21,711 nt of DNA, from assembly GCA_004563275.1 (NCBI GenBank), contig SFSZ01000025.1, positions 1 to 21,711 on the forward strand, in the 5' to 3' direction. Of this stretch, positions 1-7,169 are shown piece after piece; positions within the stretch are counted from its first letter, which is position 1; each line of letters begins with the position of its first letter. Position numbers and translations under genes: made by a program. The notes under the pieces were generated by a model. It did no database searches and had not been told where the DNA came from. It saw nothing but the letters and a program-made list of their open reading frames with translations. The DNA comes from a bacterium (GTDB lineage: Bacteria > Bacillota_I > Bacilli_A > RF39 > UBA660).

Positions 1-14
1 CCTTTTGTAGCCAT
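1..14 (-). CDS. 5' end of an unidentified gene (partial)
   Basis: Only the first four codons (Met-Ala-Thr-Lys) lie in the window; the gene runs off the left edge. The start is supported by an AAGGAG ribosome binding site at 23-28, eight bases upstream, and by a TATAAT box at 35-40. Nothing can be said about function. It lies downstream of the ATPase operon but appears to have its own promoter behind a terminator hairpin. Confidence 0.55.
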
Positions 15-34
15 AGAATCATCTCCTTATAAAT

Positions 35-40
35 ATTATA
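35..40 (-). promoter_or_regulatory. -10 box for the gene starting at 14
   Basis: A consensus TATAAT lies on the minus strand, 20 bases upstream of the start codon and just before the AAGGAG site. The -35 position falls inside the preceding terminator hairpin and matches poorly (AAAGTG), so only the -10 is well supported. Confidence 0.4.
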
Positions 41-42
41 GC

Positions 43-80
43 AAAAATAAAAGCATACACTTTTTTTCGTGTACACTTTT
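43..80 (-). terminator. Rho-independent terminator of the ATPase operon
   Basis: On the minus strand the arms at 80-71 (AAAAGTGTAC) and 58-49 (GTATGCTTTT) form a 10-bp stem with two G-U wobbles, followed by ATTTTT. On the plus strand the wobbles become A-C mismatches, so the hairpin favours leftward transcription. It sits 35 bases beyond the stop of the gene ending at 115. Confidence 0.5.
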
Positions 81-114
81 ATCTTACAACTTCACTTTAT
101 GCCACTTTTAAAGG

Positions 115-504
115 TTATTTTTCATTTTTAGTATTAATACTCATTGGACTACTTATTTTGTCTTTATTGTCTTTAATCCAGATATAATATTTTTTATTTT
201 GATAGACAGTAATTGTTGCTGTACTATTCTTTATTTCTTTCCAACAAATATTGTTGATATCTGGTGTACTTTTTGTGGGTTTAACACAAAATTCTTTGGC
301 ATCACCAGATGTCGTTATGTCTAATTTACCGTTTTTAGATTCAATACTTTCAATTTTAGCACTCATGTCATCTTCAACTTTAACATAGAATGAGTCACTT
401 TCTTTGTTACGTGGTAAGATATTATATACTGAAACAACGGTTAAGATAATTAGGACTATTAGTCCAGCAGTTAATATAAATGTTGATTGATTATTTTTAT
501 TCAT
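115..504 (-). CDS. Membrane-anchored small beta-rich extracellular protein (unknown)
   Basis: The product is 129 residues. One hydrophobic segment lies at about residues 7-27, and the rest is hydrophilic, Thr/Lys/Asn-rich and probably extracellular. The C-terminal part has two cysteines about 16 residues apart and a Tyr-rich strand ending in WIKDNKDKISSP. This resembles the last strand of small Ig-like domains in gut Firmicutes surface proteins (YxWxKDxxxxxS); the resemblance is inference. The start at 504 is chosen over an in-frame ATG 12 bases upstream because a perfect GGAGGT lies five bases before it. The first 8 bases overlap the end of the cation ATPase gene, so the two are probably translationally coupled. 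It may be an accessory to the pump or an unrelated surface protein. Confidence 0.7.
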   Translation of the reverse strand: MNKNNQSTFILTAGLIVLIILTVVSVYNILPRNKESDSFYVKVEDDMSAKIESIESKNGKLDITTSGDAKEFCVKPTKSTPDINNICWKEIKNSTATITVYQNKKYYIWIKDNKDKISSPMSINTKNEK

Positions 505-3103
505 TTTTACCTCCATTATAATCTTTAAATAATTTGTTATATATTGGTTTTACTAATTCACCAATTATAAAGTTAAATAAGCATGCGCCAATGATAAATA
601 AGACGCTTTTAAGACTAAGATTGGTTACAATAAAGTATTTGGAAATACTGGTTGTTAATACGATTATTTGAATTATTAAAATACTAAAAATACCAATAGT
701 TAATCTTTTATTATCAAAGATATGTCTATTAATAACTGATTTTTTTAAATTACGACATGATAATGAGTAGAGTAGTTCATTTCCAATTAAGAAGATAAAT
801 AATAAAGATCCGGCTGTAGCTGTGTCATATGTTTTTGCGTAATAGATATAAACAATTAGCATAATTATTGATTTAGCTATAGCACTTATTAACATTTTAG
901 CAATTAAGAATGGTGTAAAGAAACTACTATTAGAACGATTAGCTGGAGTATCTTCCATAATATCATCATCAGCTTTTTCGAAAGCTAACATAATTGCTGG
1001 AATAGAATCTGTTACTAAATTTAGCCATAATAATTGAAGAGTTGTAAACATTTCCATATTAAGTAACATTGATACGAATACTAAGATTATTTCAATGAAG
1101 TTACCGGCTAGTAGGTAAAGGATTACTTTTTTTATGTTTGATGTAATTCTTCTTCCTTCTTCAACACCATTTACGATGGTTGAGAAACTATCATCTACTA
1201 AAATACAGTCGGCTACTTTTTTGACTACTTCCGTTCCAGTAATTCCCATTCCAATTCCAATATCGGCTTTTTGGATAGCTGGGGCGTCATTAACACCATC
1301 ACCGGTCATCGCTACAACATATCCTTGAGATTGAAGTGCTTCAACTATTCTTAATTTTGTGTTAGGACTTATTCGAGCATATACTTGATATTTTTTGACT
1401 GCTTCTTTTAATTCTTCATCAGTCATTTTATCAATATATTTTCCTTCGATGGCTTTATCAGGAGAATCGATAATATTTACGTCTTTAGCAATGGCAATAG
1501 CAGTGTTGATACTATCTCCAGTAATCATGATTGGTTTAAGCCCTGCTTTATGGCAAGTGAAGATGGCGTTATTAACAGTTTCTCTCGGTGGGTCCATCAT
1601 TCCGATAAGGCCAATGAAAATCATCTCTTCTTCTGGGTTATCTATATCTTTATTTTTATAGGCAAATGCTAGAAGCCTTAATGATTTAGTTGATTGTTCT
1701 TTTTCAATTTTAAATATTTCTTCACGATATTCAGGAGACATCATATAAAGTTCATTATCTTTAAGGTAGTGAGTACATTTATTTATTACGGAGTCTAAAC
1801 TACCTTTTGTGAATGAGTATTTTTGATTATTTATTTCATTTATTGTACTCATCATTTTACGATCTGAATCAAAAGGATATTCTTTAATTCTGGTAAATGT
1901 ATTAAGATGATTTGTTTGTTCAAGATATTTATAGATAGCTACCTCGGTTTCATCACCAATATAGTTATCATTATTTTTTACAACGTTATGACAAGATGAT
2001 GCACAATAATTTAACATTTCATTATTAGGAATATTATCTTTTTCAGTATATAATTTATCATTAATGTAGATTGATTTAACAATCATTTTATTTTGAGTTA
2101 TGGTTCCGGTTTTATCTGAACATATAATATCAGTAGAACCTAATGTTTCCACGGATGCCATTTTTCTTATGATAACGTTTCTTTTTGCCATAGCGGTCAT
2201 ACCTACGGAAAGAATAATTGTAATAACTGATGACATTCCTTCAGGGATAGCAGCAACAGCAAGTGATATTGATAGCATTAAAATATCAAAGAAATTATTT
2301 TTCATAAGAAGACCAATGATCATCATAACAATGATGATACCCAAAATAATATAGGTTAAGACTTTACTTATTTGATTTACTTTTTTCTGAAGTGGGGTAA
2401 GATCACTTTCTTTATCGATTAAAGATGTAGCAATTTTACCTAATTCGGTATTCATTCCCGTAGCAACTACTAAAATTAGAGCATGTCCATTAGTGACGTT
2501 ACAACCAGCAAATACCATATTTTTTCTTTCATATAGTTCTTTTTCTTCGGTGATAATTTCATTATCTTTTTTGATTGATTTTGATTCACCAGTAAGAGTT
2601 GATTCGTTTACTTCTAGTTTTTCTGAACTTATAATGCGACAATCGGCAGAAATATAATCTCCAGCTTCTAATTCGATGATATCACCGATAACGATATTTC
2701 TTACATCTACTAATTGTTTAATTCCATTACGAATAACGTAATTGTTAGTTATAAACATTTTATTTAATTCATCGATGGCAGCATCGGCTTTCTTTTCTTG
2801 GATAAAGCTTACGATAGCATTGATGATTACTATTACAATTATGATGATTGAATCAAAATAAGATTCATTTTTAATATAGGAAACAACAGCAGAGAAGATA
2901 GATGCAAAGATAAGTAAGATTATCATGAAATCATTAAATTGTTCTAAAAACATAATGATGTTTGATTTCTTTTTCTTTTCTTTAAGTTTATTTTCTCCAT
3001 AAGTTTGAAGTCTTGAATATGCTTCTTCATTAGTTAAACCATTGATGTTTGATTGATATTCTTTATAAAGTTCTTCAATACTTTTATTATAATTATTTTT
3101 CAT
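497..3103 (-). CDS. P2-type cation-transporting ATPase (Ca2+ type)
   Basis: The product is 868 residues, the usual length of bacterial SERCA/PMCA-like pumps. An N-terminal cation-ATPase domain starts near residue 5. The actuator motif TGES is at 171-174 and AAIPEG in M4 at about 284-289. The phosphorylation site is SDKTGT with Asp330; the hinge TGDGVNDAPA and, in M6, NLVTDSIPA follow. There are ten predicted membrane segments, the last four forming the C-terminal domain. PEG in M4 plus NLVTD in M6 are the cation-ligating signatures of P2A/P2B pumps, so ATP-driven Ca2+ export from the cytoplasm is the best guess; Mn2+ or Na+ are not excluded. An AGGTGG site lies just upstream of the ATG. It is the third gene of a leftward operon, 13 bases after the small zinc-ribbon gene, and overlaps the next gene by 8 bases. 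Confidence 0.95.
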   Translation of the reverse strand: MKNNYNKSIEELYKEYQSNINGLTNEEAYSRLQTYGENKLKEKKKKSNIIMFLEQFNDFMIILLIFASIFSAVVSYIKNESYFDSIIIIVIVIINAIVSFIQEKKADAAIDELNKMFITNNYVIRNGIKQLVDVRNIVIGDIIELEAGDYISADCRIISSEKLEVNESTLTGESKSIKKDNEIITEEKELYERKNMVFAGCNVTNGHALILVVATGMNTELGKIATSLIDKESDLTPLQKKVNQISKVLTYIILGIIIVMMIIGLLMKNNFFDILMLSISLAVAAIPEGMSSVITIILSVGMTAMAKRNVIIRKMASVETLGSTDIICSDKTGTITQNKMIVKSIYINDKLYTEKDNIPNNEMLNYCASSCHNVVKNNDNYIGDETEVAIYKYLEQTNHLNTFTRIKEYPFDSDRKMMSTINEINNQKYSFTKGSLDSVINKCTHYLKDNELYMMSPEYREEIFKIEKEQSTKSLRLLAFAYKNKDIDNPEEEMIFIGLIGMMDPPRETVNNAIFTCHKAGLKPIMITGDSINTAIAIAKDVNIIDSPDKAIEGKYIDKMTDEELKEAVKKYQVYARISPNTKLRIVEALQSQGYVVAMTGDGVNDAPAIQKADIGIGMGITGTEVVKKVADCILVDDSFSTIVNGVEEGRRITSNIKKVILYLLAGNFIEIILVFVSMLLNMEMFTTLQLLWLNLVTDSIPAIMLAFEKADDDIMEDTPANRSNSSFFTPFLIAKMLISAIAKSIIMLIVYIYYAKTYDTATAGSLLFIFLIGNELLYSLSCRNLKKSVINRHIFDNKRLTIGIFSILIIQIIVLTTSISKYFIVTNLSLKSVLFIIGACLFNFIIGELVKPIYNKLFKDYNGGKNE

Positions 3104-3116
3104 TAGACCACCTTTT

Positions 3117-3293
3117 TTATTTAATTATAAATGATGAGATTATCATAGCTATTAATCCAAGGGATGATAATAGTAAAATTATGTTGATGACACTAAACAT
3201 AAAATAGTAAAGAATATTATGTTTTTTTACTCCACATTTTGGACAATATTTATAATTTTTTTCTAATTCATTGTGACAATTAAAACATCTCAT
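3117..3293 (-). CDS. 58-residue zinc-ribbon membrane protein
   Basis: A short gene with start MRCFNCHNEL. CxxC pairs at Cys3/Cys6 and Cys17/Cys20 make a minimal zinc ribbon. It is followed by a hydrophobic stretch from about residue 28 to 56 that forms one or two membrane segments. The start has GGTGAT six bases upstream and lies eight bases after the stop of the metallopeptidase gene. The ATPase gene starts 13 bases after its stop. The upstream gene encodes the same layout (zinc ribbon then membrane helix), so the two may share a binding partner or cofactor. Its function is unknown; the ribbon would face the cytoplasm. Confidence 0.8.
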   Translation of the reverse strand: MRCFNCHNELEKNYKYCPKCGVKKHNILYYFMFSVINIILLLSSLGLIAMIISSFIIK

Positions 3294-3301
3294 ATAATCA
3301 C

Positions 3302-4462
3302 CTATAATAATCCTTTAATTATATTAACTATTTCTAAAGAAGTAGCTGATGCTTTGTTTTTATGAAGATAATAATCATGAATTGCTTCAGCAATAGTTTC
3401 TTCAGTATTTATTTCATTTTGATTAGTTTTAGTACTTGCATAATTGGATATTTTGTTAGTAAATTCATTAAGTGTTAAATTTGTTTGGTTTTTTGTGTTG
3501 TAGTTTTTTAAGGCTAAATTAACGATTTTATTTGAGTGTATGTTATTTTCATATTCTGTTATGACGGTATTTATAGTGCTTTTATTTAAATCGTTTTCTA
3601 GAAAGATATTTTCTAATTTGTTTTGTTTTAGTAAAGTATAAAATGAAATATAGTGACCGATTTCATGAGAAATAGTTGATTCCCAAGTGGCGTCTTTAAC
3701 ATATTTATCTTTAATAACTTTTTCGATAGGTGTATTTAAATAATTATCGTTTAGAAAATAATAACTATTTAATAAAATTTGAGTTTTGTTGACTTTGTTT
3801 AAGTTTTGATTAGAATTAACAAATTGGTACTTTGGTTGAAAACGAGCAATATATTCATTATTAGGAGCATTTGTTATCGATATATTTGATAGGGCTCCTT
3901 TAATATTAGGAAATAAGTTATACATTTCTTTAATTACTTTTGAGATTTTATTTGCTTCTTCTAATGACATATCACAGAAACTAACACTAGGAATGTTTAA
4001 ATCTTTTTGTAATTCATAGGTTATGGTTGATACTTTAATGTTGTTGGAACATTGCCAGTATTGTTTATCAAAATCTTTTTTAATTAGATTTATGGCATCA
4101 TTGTATTCATTTATTTTTTCATCTTTATATTGATTATTAGTGCTTATAACTGAAGTGTTATATCCATATATATAAGAGATGACTTGTTTTTTTACGTAAG
4201 CATATGGTTTAAATATATCGTTTCCTCTGATAATGGAAATGATTGTAAATATTATTAAACTAAATACTAATATACCAGCTAGGATTTTGGTATGTCCATC
4301 TTGTTTATAGGCACTTCCTCTTACTATTTTATATAGATTTCTTTCGTCTTTAAGAAATTCATGTCCTTTTGAAGTATAGTGTCCACAATTATGACAAAAG
4401 TTATCATCTTGATTTATAACACTTTCACAGTTAATACATTTCCAAATTCTATTATCATTCAT
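3302..4462 (-). CDS. Zinc-ribbon, membrane-anchored HEXXH metallopeptidase
   Basis: The product is 386 residues. A cytoplasmic zinc ribbon (Cys9, Cys12, Cys23, Cys26) is followed by a linker and one membrane helix at about 60-78. The long C-terminal part is probably extracytoplasmic. It carries HEIGH at 266-270, with His266 and His270 as zinc ligands and Glu267 catalytic. A downstream ETIAEAIHDYY segment (355-365) supplies a likely glutamate third ligand, as in gluzincin-like metallopeptidases with an E-x-x-A-E motif. I do not recognise a named family for the whole protein. It is the first gene of the operon with the small zinc-ribbon protein and the cation ATPase. The start is supported by GATGG just upstream and an extended -10 (TGATATACT). 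Substrate is unknown; candidates are envelope proteins or the operon's own membrane partners. Confidence 0.75.
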   Translation of the reverse strand: MNDNRIWKCINCESVINQDDNFCHNCGHYTSKGHEFLKDERNLYKIVRGSAYKQDGHTKILAGILVFSLIIFTIISIIRGNDIFKPYAYVKKQVISYIYGYNTSVISTNNQYKDEKINEYNDAINLIKKDFDKQYWQCSNNIKVSTITYELQKDLNIPSVSFCDMSLEEANKISKVIKEMYNLFPNIKGALSNISITNAPNNEYIARFQPKYQFVNSNQNLNKVNKTQILLNSYYFLNDNYLNTPIEKVIKDKYVKDATWESTISHEIGHYISFYTLLKQNKLENIFLENDLNKSTINTVITEYENNIHSNKIVNLALKNYNTKNQTNLTLNEFTNKISNYASTKTNQNEINTEETIAEAIHDYYLHKNKASATSLEIVNIIKGLL

Positions 4463-4486
4463 TTTACCATCTACTATTCTTTTTAT

Positions 4487-4495
4487 AGTATATCA
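4487..4495 (-). promoter_or_regulatory. Extended -10 promoter of the metallopeptidase-ATPase operon
   Basis: The minus strand reads TGATATACT, a TGn extension joined to a near-consensus -10, about 25 bases before the ATG at 4462. The -35 region is only T-rich. It lies directly after the ABC-F terminator, which supports a fresh transcription start here. Confidence 0.4.
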
Positions 4496-4504
4496 TAATA
4501 AAAG

Positions 4505-4532
4505 GTAATAAAAAAGATGAATAAATCATCTT
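4505..4532 (-). terminator. Terminator after the ABC-F gene
   Basis: On the minus strand AAGATGA, loop TTTAT, TCATCTT form a 7-bp stem followed by TTTTTATT. It begins at the stop codon of the ABC-F reading frame (4531-4533). Confidence 0.7.
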
Positions 4533-5514
4533 ATTTGTTTTCTTCATTAAGCATTTCATAATGCATAACTATATCACGATCATAGTAAGTTATTTTGCCA
4601 CTAGGAAGTAGTAGCATTCGATTAATATTTAAGTTATCAACAAAATCTAGGTTGTGAGATACTACTAACATTGTACCTTCATAATCACTAAAGGTATCGG
4701 CAATTATCATTTGAGTCATTGGATCTAAGTGGTTAGTTGGTTCATCTAAAAGTAGGGTATTTGCACCACTTAAAGATATTTTAGCTAAGGCTACACGGCT
4801 TCTTTCACCTGGAGATAAAACACTTATTCTTTTATTAATTTCATTACCACTAAATAAGAATGAACCTAAAACTTTACGAAGTTCATATTCAGGAAGACCA
4901 AAACTATTAAAATTTTCTAAAATTGTTTTATTACTATCTAGGATTTCATGTTCTTGTGCATAATAAGCAATGTTAGTTTTTTCACCAATTATTATTTTTC
5001 CTTCTAGAGGAGTTAAATAGTTCATTATTAATTTAAGAAGGGTAGTTTTGCCAATTCCATTTTCCCCAACAACTAATAGTTTTTCACCTCTAGTTAGATC
5101 AAAATTTAAATTTTCATATAAAAGATTATCTTCTGTATAACCAAATGTTAAATTTTGACAAGCAAGAGGAATGGTGTAACTTGGATAATTGATTTTCATT
5201 TTAAATTTAGCATATTTATTTTCTTTTTCTATTGTTACTTTTTCACTTTGAAGACGTTCTAATTTTTTAATTCGGTCTTTAGCAATATTGGCTTTTTTTT
5301 CATTTCCTCTGATGTATTTTGAAATTATAGTTTTTAATTTTTCTTCTTCTTTTTGTTGTTTTTCAAATAATCTTTTTTTAGCTAAATCTCTTTCTTCTTT
5401 AATTTTAAGATATTTTTGATAGTTTCCATTATAGATTTCCACATTATGCTTAATTTTATCCACATATAAAGTTTTAGTAGTTACTTCGTTCAAGAATGTC
5501 GTGGGATATGACAA
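4531..5514 (-). CDS. ABC-F C-terminal half (linker and second nucleotide-binding domain)
   Basis: The open frame from 5514 has only a TTG at its edge, so the first five residues are probably an artefact; real homology begins at TFLNEV near residue 6. A charged Lys/Glu-rich helical linker spans about 35-105, the inter-domain helices that contact the tRNA in ABC-F factors. Then come Walker A GENGIGKTT at 150-158, signature LSPGE at 233-237, Walker B LLDEPTNHLD at 255-264 and H-loop SHN at 286-288. There is no convincing ribosome binding site for independent translation. I read it as the 3' part of the broken gene. Confidence 0.75.
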   Translation of the reverse strand: MSYPTTFLNEVTTKTLYVDKIKHNVEIYNGNYQKYLKIKEERDLAKKRLFEKQQKEEEKLKTIISKYIRGNEKKANIAKDRIKKLERLQSEKVTIEKENKYAKFKMKINYPSYTIPLACQNLTFGYTEDNLLYENLNFDLTRGEKLLVVGENGIGKTTLLKLIMNYLTPLEGKIIIGEKTNIAYYAQEHEILDSNKTILENFNSFGLPEYELRKVLGSFLFSGNEINKRISVLSPGERSRVALAKISLSGANTLLLDEPTNHLDPMTQMIIADTFSDYEGTMLVVSHNLDFVDNLNINRMLLLPSGKITYYDRDIVMHYEMLNEENK

Positions 5515-6151
5515 GAATCATACCATGATATTTTTTTAAATAACTTATAATATAGTCTTTAGTATCAATGTCTAGATGGTTAGTAGGTTCATCTAAAAGC
5601 ATTATTTCGGGTTTAGAATATAGTAATCTAGCAAAGGCAATTTTTGATTTTTGACCACCAGAGATATTTTTTAATTTTAAATCCAATAATTTATCATCGA
5701 TATTCATTCCAGTTATGATTTTTAGAAGAGTACTTTCAGCATTATATTCGTCATAATAGGTTAGTTTATCTTCGACTTTTGTTATTTCTTTTAAGTAATG
5801 ATTTAATTCTTTTTGATCTTCAATTGTAGCTATTTTTTCATAAAGATTGGTAAGTTTATTTTTTAATTCTTCGATAGGGCGGCCTAATAATAAATATTCA
5901 AAAACAGTGATGTCATCGTTTGGAATTTCATCTGTAATAACTTGAGGTAGGTAACCAATGTTAATATTATTTTTTATAATTATTTTGCCTTCATCAGGAG
6001 TTAGTTTACCAAGAATTAAATTAAAGAGAGTAGATTTACCAGCACCATTTACTCCAACAATGCCAACTTTATCATTTTCATTAATTTGAAATGAAACGTT
6101 GTCATAAATGGTTTGTAATCCAAATGACATAGTTAGATTTTGAATATTCAT
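5474..6151 (-). CDS. ABC-F N-terminal half (first nucleotide-binding domain)
   Basis: The fragment is 225 residues. Walker A GVNGAGKST is at 33-41, the Q-loop in YLPQ at 67-70, signature ISGGQ at 163-167, Walker B LLDEPTNHLD at 185-194 (catalytic Glu188) and the H-loop ISHD at 215-218. After this the frame ends in seven unrelated residues. No membrane segments occur, as expected for cytosolic ABC-F proteins. The ATG at 6151 has an AAGGT site eight bases upstream and a strong promoter at 6175-6203. Alone it would lack the linker and the second ATP site and is unlikely to work as an ABC-F factor. Confidence 0.8.
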   Translation of the reverse strand: MNIQNLTMSFGLQTIYDNVSFQINENDKVGIVGVNGAGKSTLFNLILGKLTPDEGKIIIKNNINIGYLPQVITDEIPNDDITVFEYLLLGRPIEELKNKLTNLYEKIATIEDQKELNHYLKEITKVEDKLTYYDEYNAESTLLKIITGMNIDDKLLDLKLKNISGGQKSKIAFARLLYSKPEIMLLDEPTNHLDIDTKDYIISYLKKYHGMILVISHDILERSNY

Positions 6152-6174
6152 TATTTTACCTTCTTTGCAAATTG

Positions 6175-6203
6175 ATTATATATAGTTTTAATATTTTAGT
6201 CAA
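6175..6203 (-). promoter_or_regulatory. SigA-type promoter of the ABC-F gene
   Basis: On the minus strand TTGACT (6203-6198), a 17-base spacer and TATAAT (6180-6175) form an almost perfect housekeeping promoter. The start site would be near 6168, giving a leader of about 17 bases that carries the ribosome binding site. The -35 overlaps the tail of the sortase terminator. Confidence 0.75.
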
Positions 6204-6236
6204 ATAAAAAGATTCAAAAATACTAAATGAATCTTT
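6201..6236 (-). terminator. Terminator of the sortase gene
   Basis: Minus strand AAAGATTCA, an 11-base loop and TGAATCTTT form a 9-bp perfect stem followed by TTATTT. It begins five bases after the sortase stop codon. Confidence 0.75.
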
Positions 6237-6240
6237 AATG

Positions 6241-7080
6241 TTAATTTTCTTTTATTTCTCTTTTAATTAATTTGGCATGAAGAACTATTCTTTCAACTTT
6301 TTTATAACAAGTTGAAAGTGTTAAAATTCTATCTGTTTCTTGAATATCAGTGTGAAAATCAAAGACTGATCTTTCTTTTAATTTTTCAGCAAAAATTTTA
6401 AATTCTTGATTGTACTTAAAATCAGTTTTAATGTAATCATTTGTTGTGGGAATGTGATAGATACTAAATGCTTGCCATAAGGTATTTTCATGTTCTGTTG
6501 ATAATTTTACGATATAATTATCGGGATTACTTTGCCACTTAGTAGTTAAAATGTCCCTTAGGGTACCAAACATTGTTTTATTAATCATACTATGACCATA
6601 GATTATTGTATTTTTATCATTTAAATTTGATAAATCATTTCTATAATCCAAAAACAGCCAACCAGCAGAATTGTATTTTTTATCAAATGAATGATCTAAA
6701 TAGTATGTATTATTTTTAGTTTGGACAAATGGATAGTTAATATTAGTTCCATTTACTTGAATCCATCCTTTAACATCGTTGTTTATTGTTTTAAGATTAT
6801 TAAAATTCACATTAATTAAATTCATTTTTATATAATCCCAATACGGATTTGTTTCATTTATTTCTTCATTTTGTTTGATTATTTCAACGGAAGAATCCTG
6901 TTTAGTTTCGTCAATTGTTACGTTATTTTTAATAATATCTATTTGATTATTCATTTTCTTTTCATTTATTTTATAGTTAATTAAGTGATAAAAAGAAACT
7001 ATAAATAGAACAATAAATGTAATTAGAATTAAGTCTATTATAAGTTTTTTCCATTTAGCTTTAAGTTTTACTTTTTGCAT
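6241..7080 (-). CDS. srtB: Class B sortase
   Basis: The product is 279 residues. An N-terminal membrane anchor spans about 12-35, followed by a charged linker and a sortase fold from about 80. His163 in YGH, Cys258 in TLSTC and Arg264 form the catalytic triad. The segments GTNINYPFVQ, YYLDHSF and AGWLFLDYRN are characteristic of class B enzymes. It should cleave a sorting motif between Thr and the next residue and join the surface protein to peptidoglycan. The neighbouring divergent gene ends in an NPKTG signal, the obvious substrate, which departs from the NPQTN motif of Staphylococcus aureus SrtB. GGTGA lies six bases before the ATG. No iron-acquisition genes surround it, unlike classical srtB loci. 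Confidence 0.93.
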   Translation of the reverse strand: MQKVKLKAKWKKLIIDLILITFIVLFIVSFYHLINYKINEKKMNNQIDIIKNNVTIDETKQDSSVEIIKQNEEINETNPYWDYIKMNLINVNFNNLKTINNDVKGWIQVNGTNINYPFVQTKNNTYYLDHSFDKKYNSAGWLFLDYRNDLSNLNDKNTIIYGHSMINKTMFGTLRDILTTKWQSNPDNYIVKLSTEHENTLWQAFSIYHIPTTNDYIKTDFKYNQEFKIFAEKLKERSVFDFHTDIQETDRILTLSTCYKKVERIVLHAKLIKREIKEN

Positions 7081-7097
7081 ATGCTATCACCAATAAT

Positions 7098-7126
7098 ATT
7101 ATATCAGATTATTTTAGGTATTTAAA
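7098..7126 (-). promoter_or_regulatory. Promoter of the sortase gene
   Basis: The minus strand carries the extended -10 TGATATAAT (TATAAT at 7103-7098) and TTTAAA as a weak -35 with a 17-base spacer. It lies back to back with the surface-protein promoter in an intergenic region of fewer than 100 bases. Confidence 0.55.
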
Positions 7127-7143
7127 ATAAGTTTTAATTATGT

Positions 7144-7155
7144 TATATTTATAAT
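7144..7155 (+). promoter_or_regulatory. Probable -10 region of the surface-protein gene
   Basis: The plus strand reads TATATTTATAAT just before the GAGGAG ribosome binding site (7157-7162). TATATT would place the start site near 7156 and keep the whole binding site in the mRNA. The more consensus TATAAT would start transcription inside it. No good -35 is visible. Confidence 0.35.
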
Positions 7156-7169
7156 AGAGGAGAGTGTAT

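Larger units (their letters stand above)
4531..6151 (-). pseudogene. ABC-F ATPase gene interrupted by a frameshift
   Basis: Two adjacent, overlapping frames together encode one standard ABC-F protein of about 535-540 residues with two nucleotide-binding domains and an inter-domain linker. The first frame ends abnormally just after ISHD of the first H-loop, then reads a short unrelated tail to a stop at 5474. The second frame resumes with TFLNEV, the expected continuation of the SHDRxFLNEV signature of ABC-F proteins. Restoring the family pattern would need about two or five extra bases near 5495-5500. All other motifs are intact, as are the promoter, ribosome binding site and terminator, so the lesion is recent, a sequencing or assembly error, or (least likely) recoded. 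Intact relatives act on the ribosome in translation or antibiotic protection. Confidence 0.8.

Noticed and set aside
1134..2354. Several open frames of 64-88 codons on the plus strand.
   Set aside because: They lie antisense to the cation ATPase, lack ribosome binding sites and have a composition explained by the opposite strand's codon pattern.
5474..5514. Programmed frameshifting in the ABC-F gene.
   Set aside because: No slippery heptamer or downstream structure is obvious, and the H-loop residues themselves are lost, which suits a mutation or error better.
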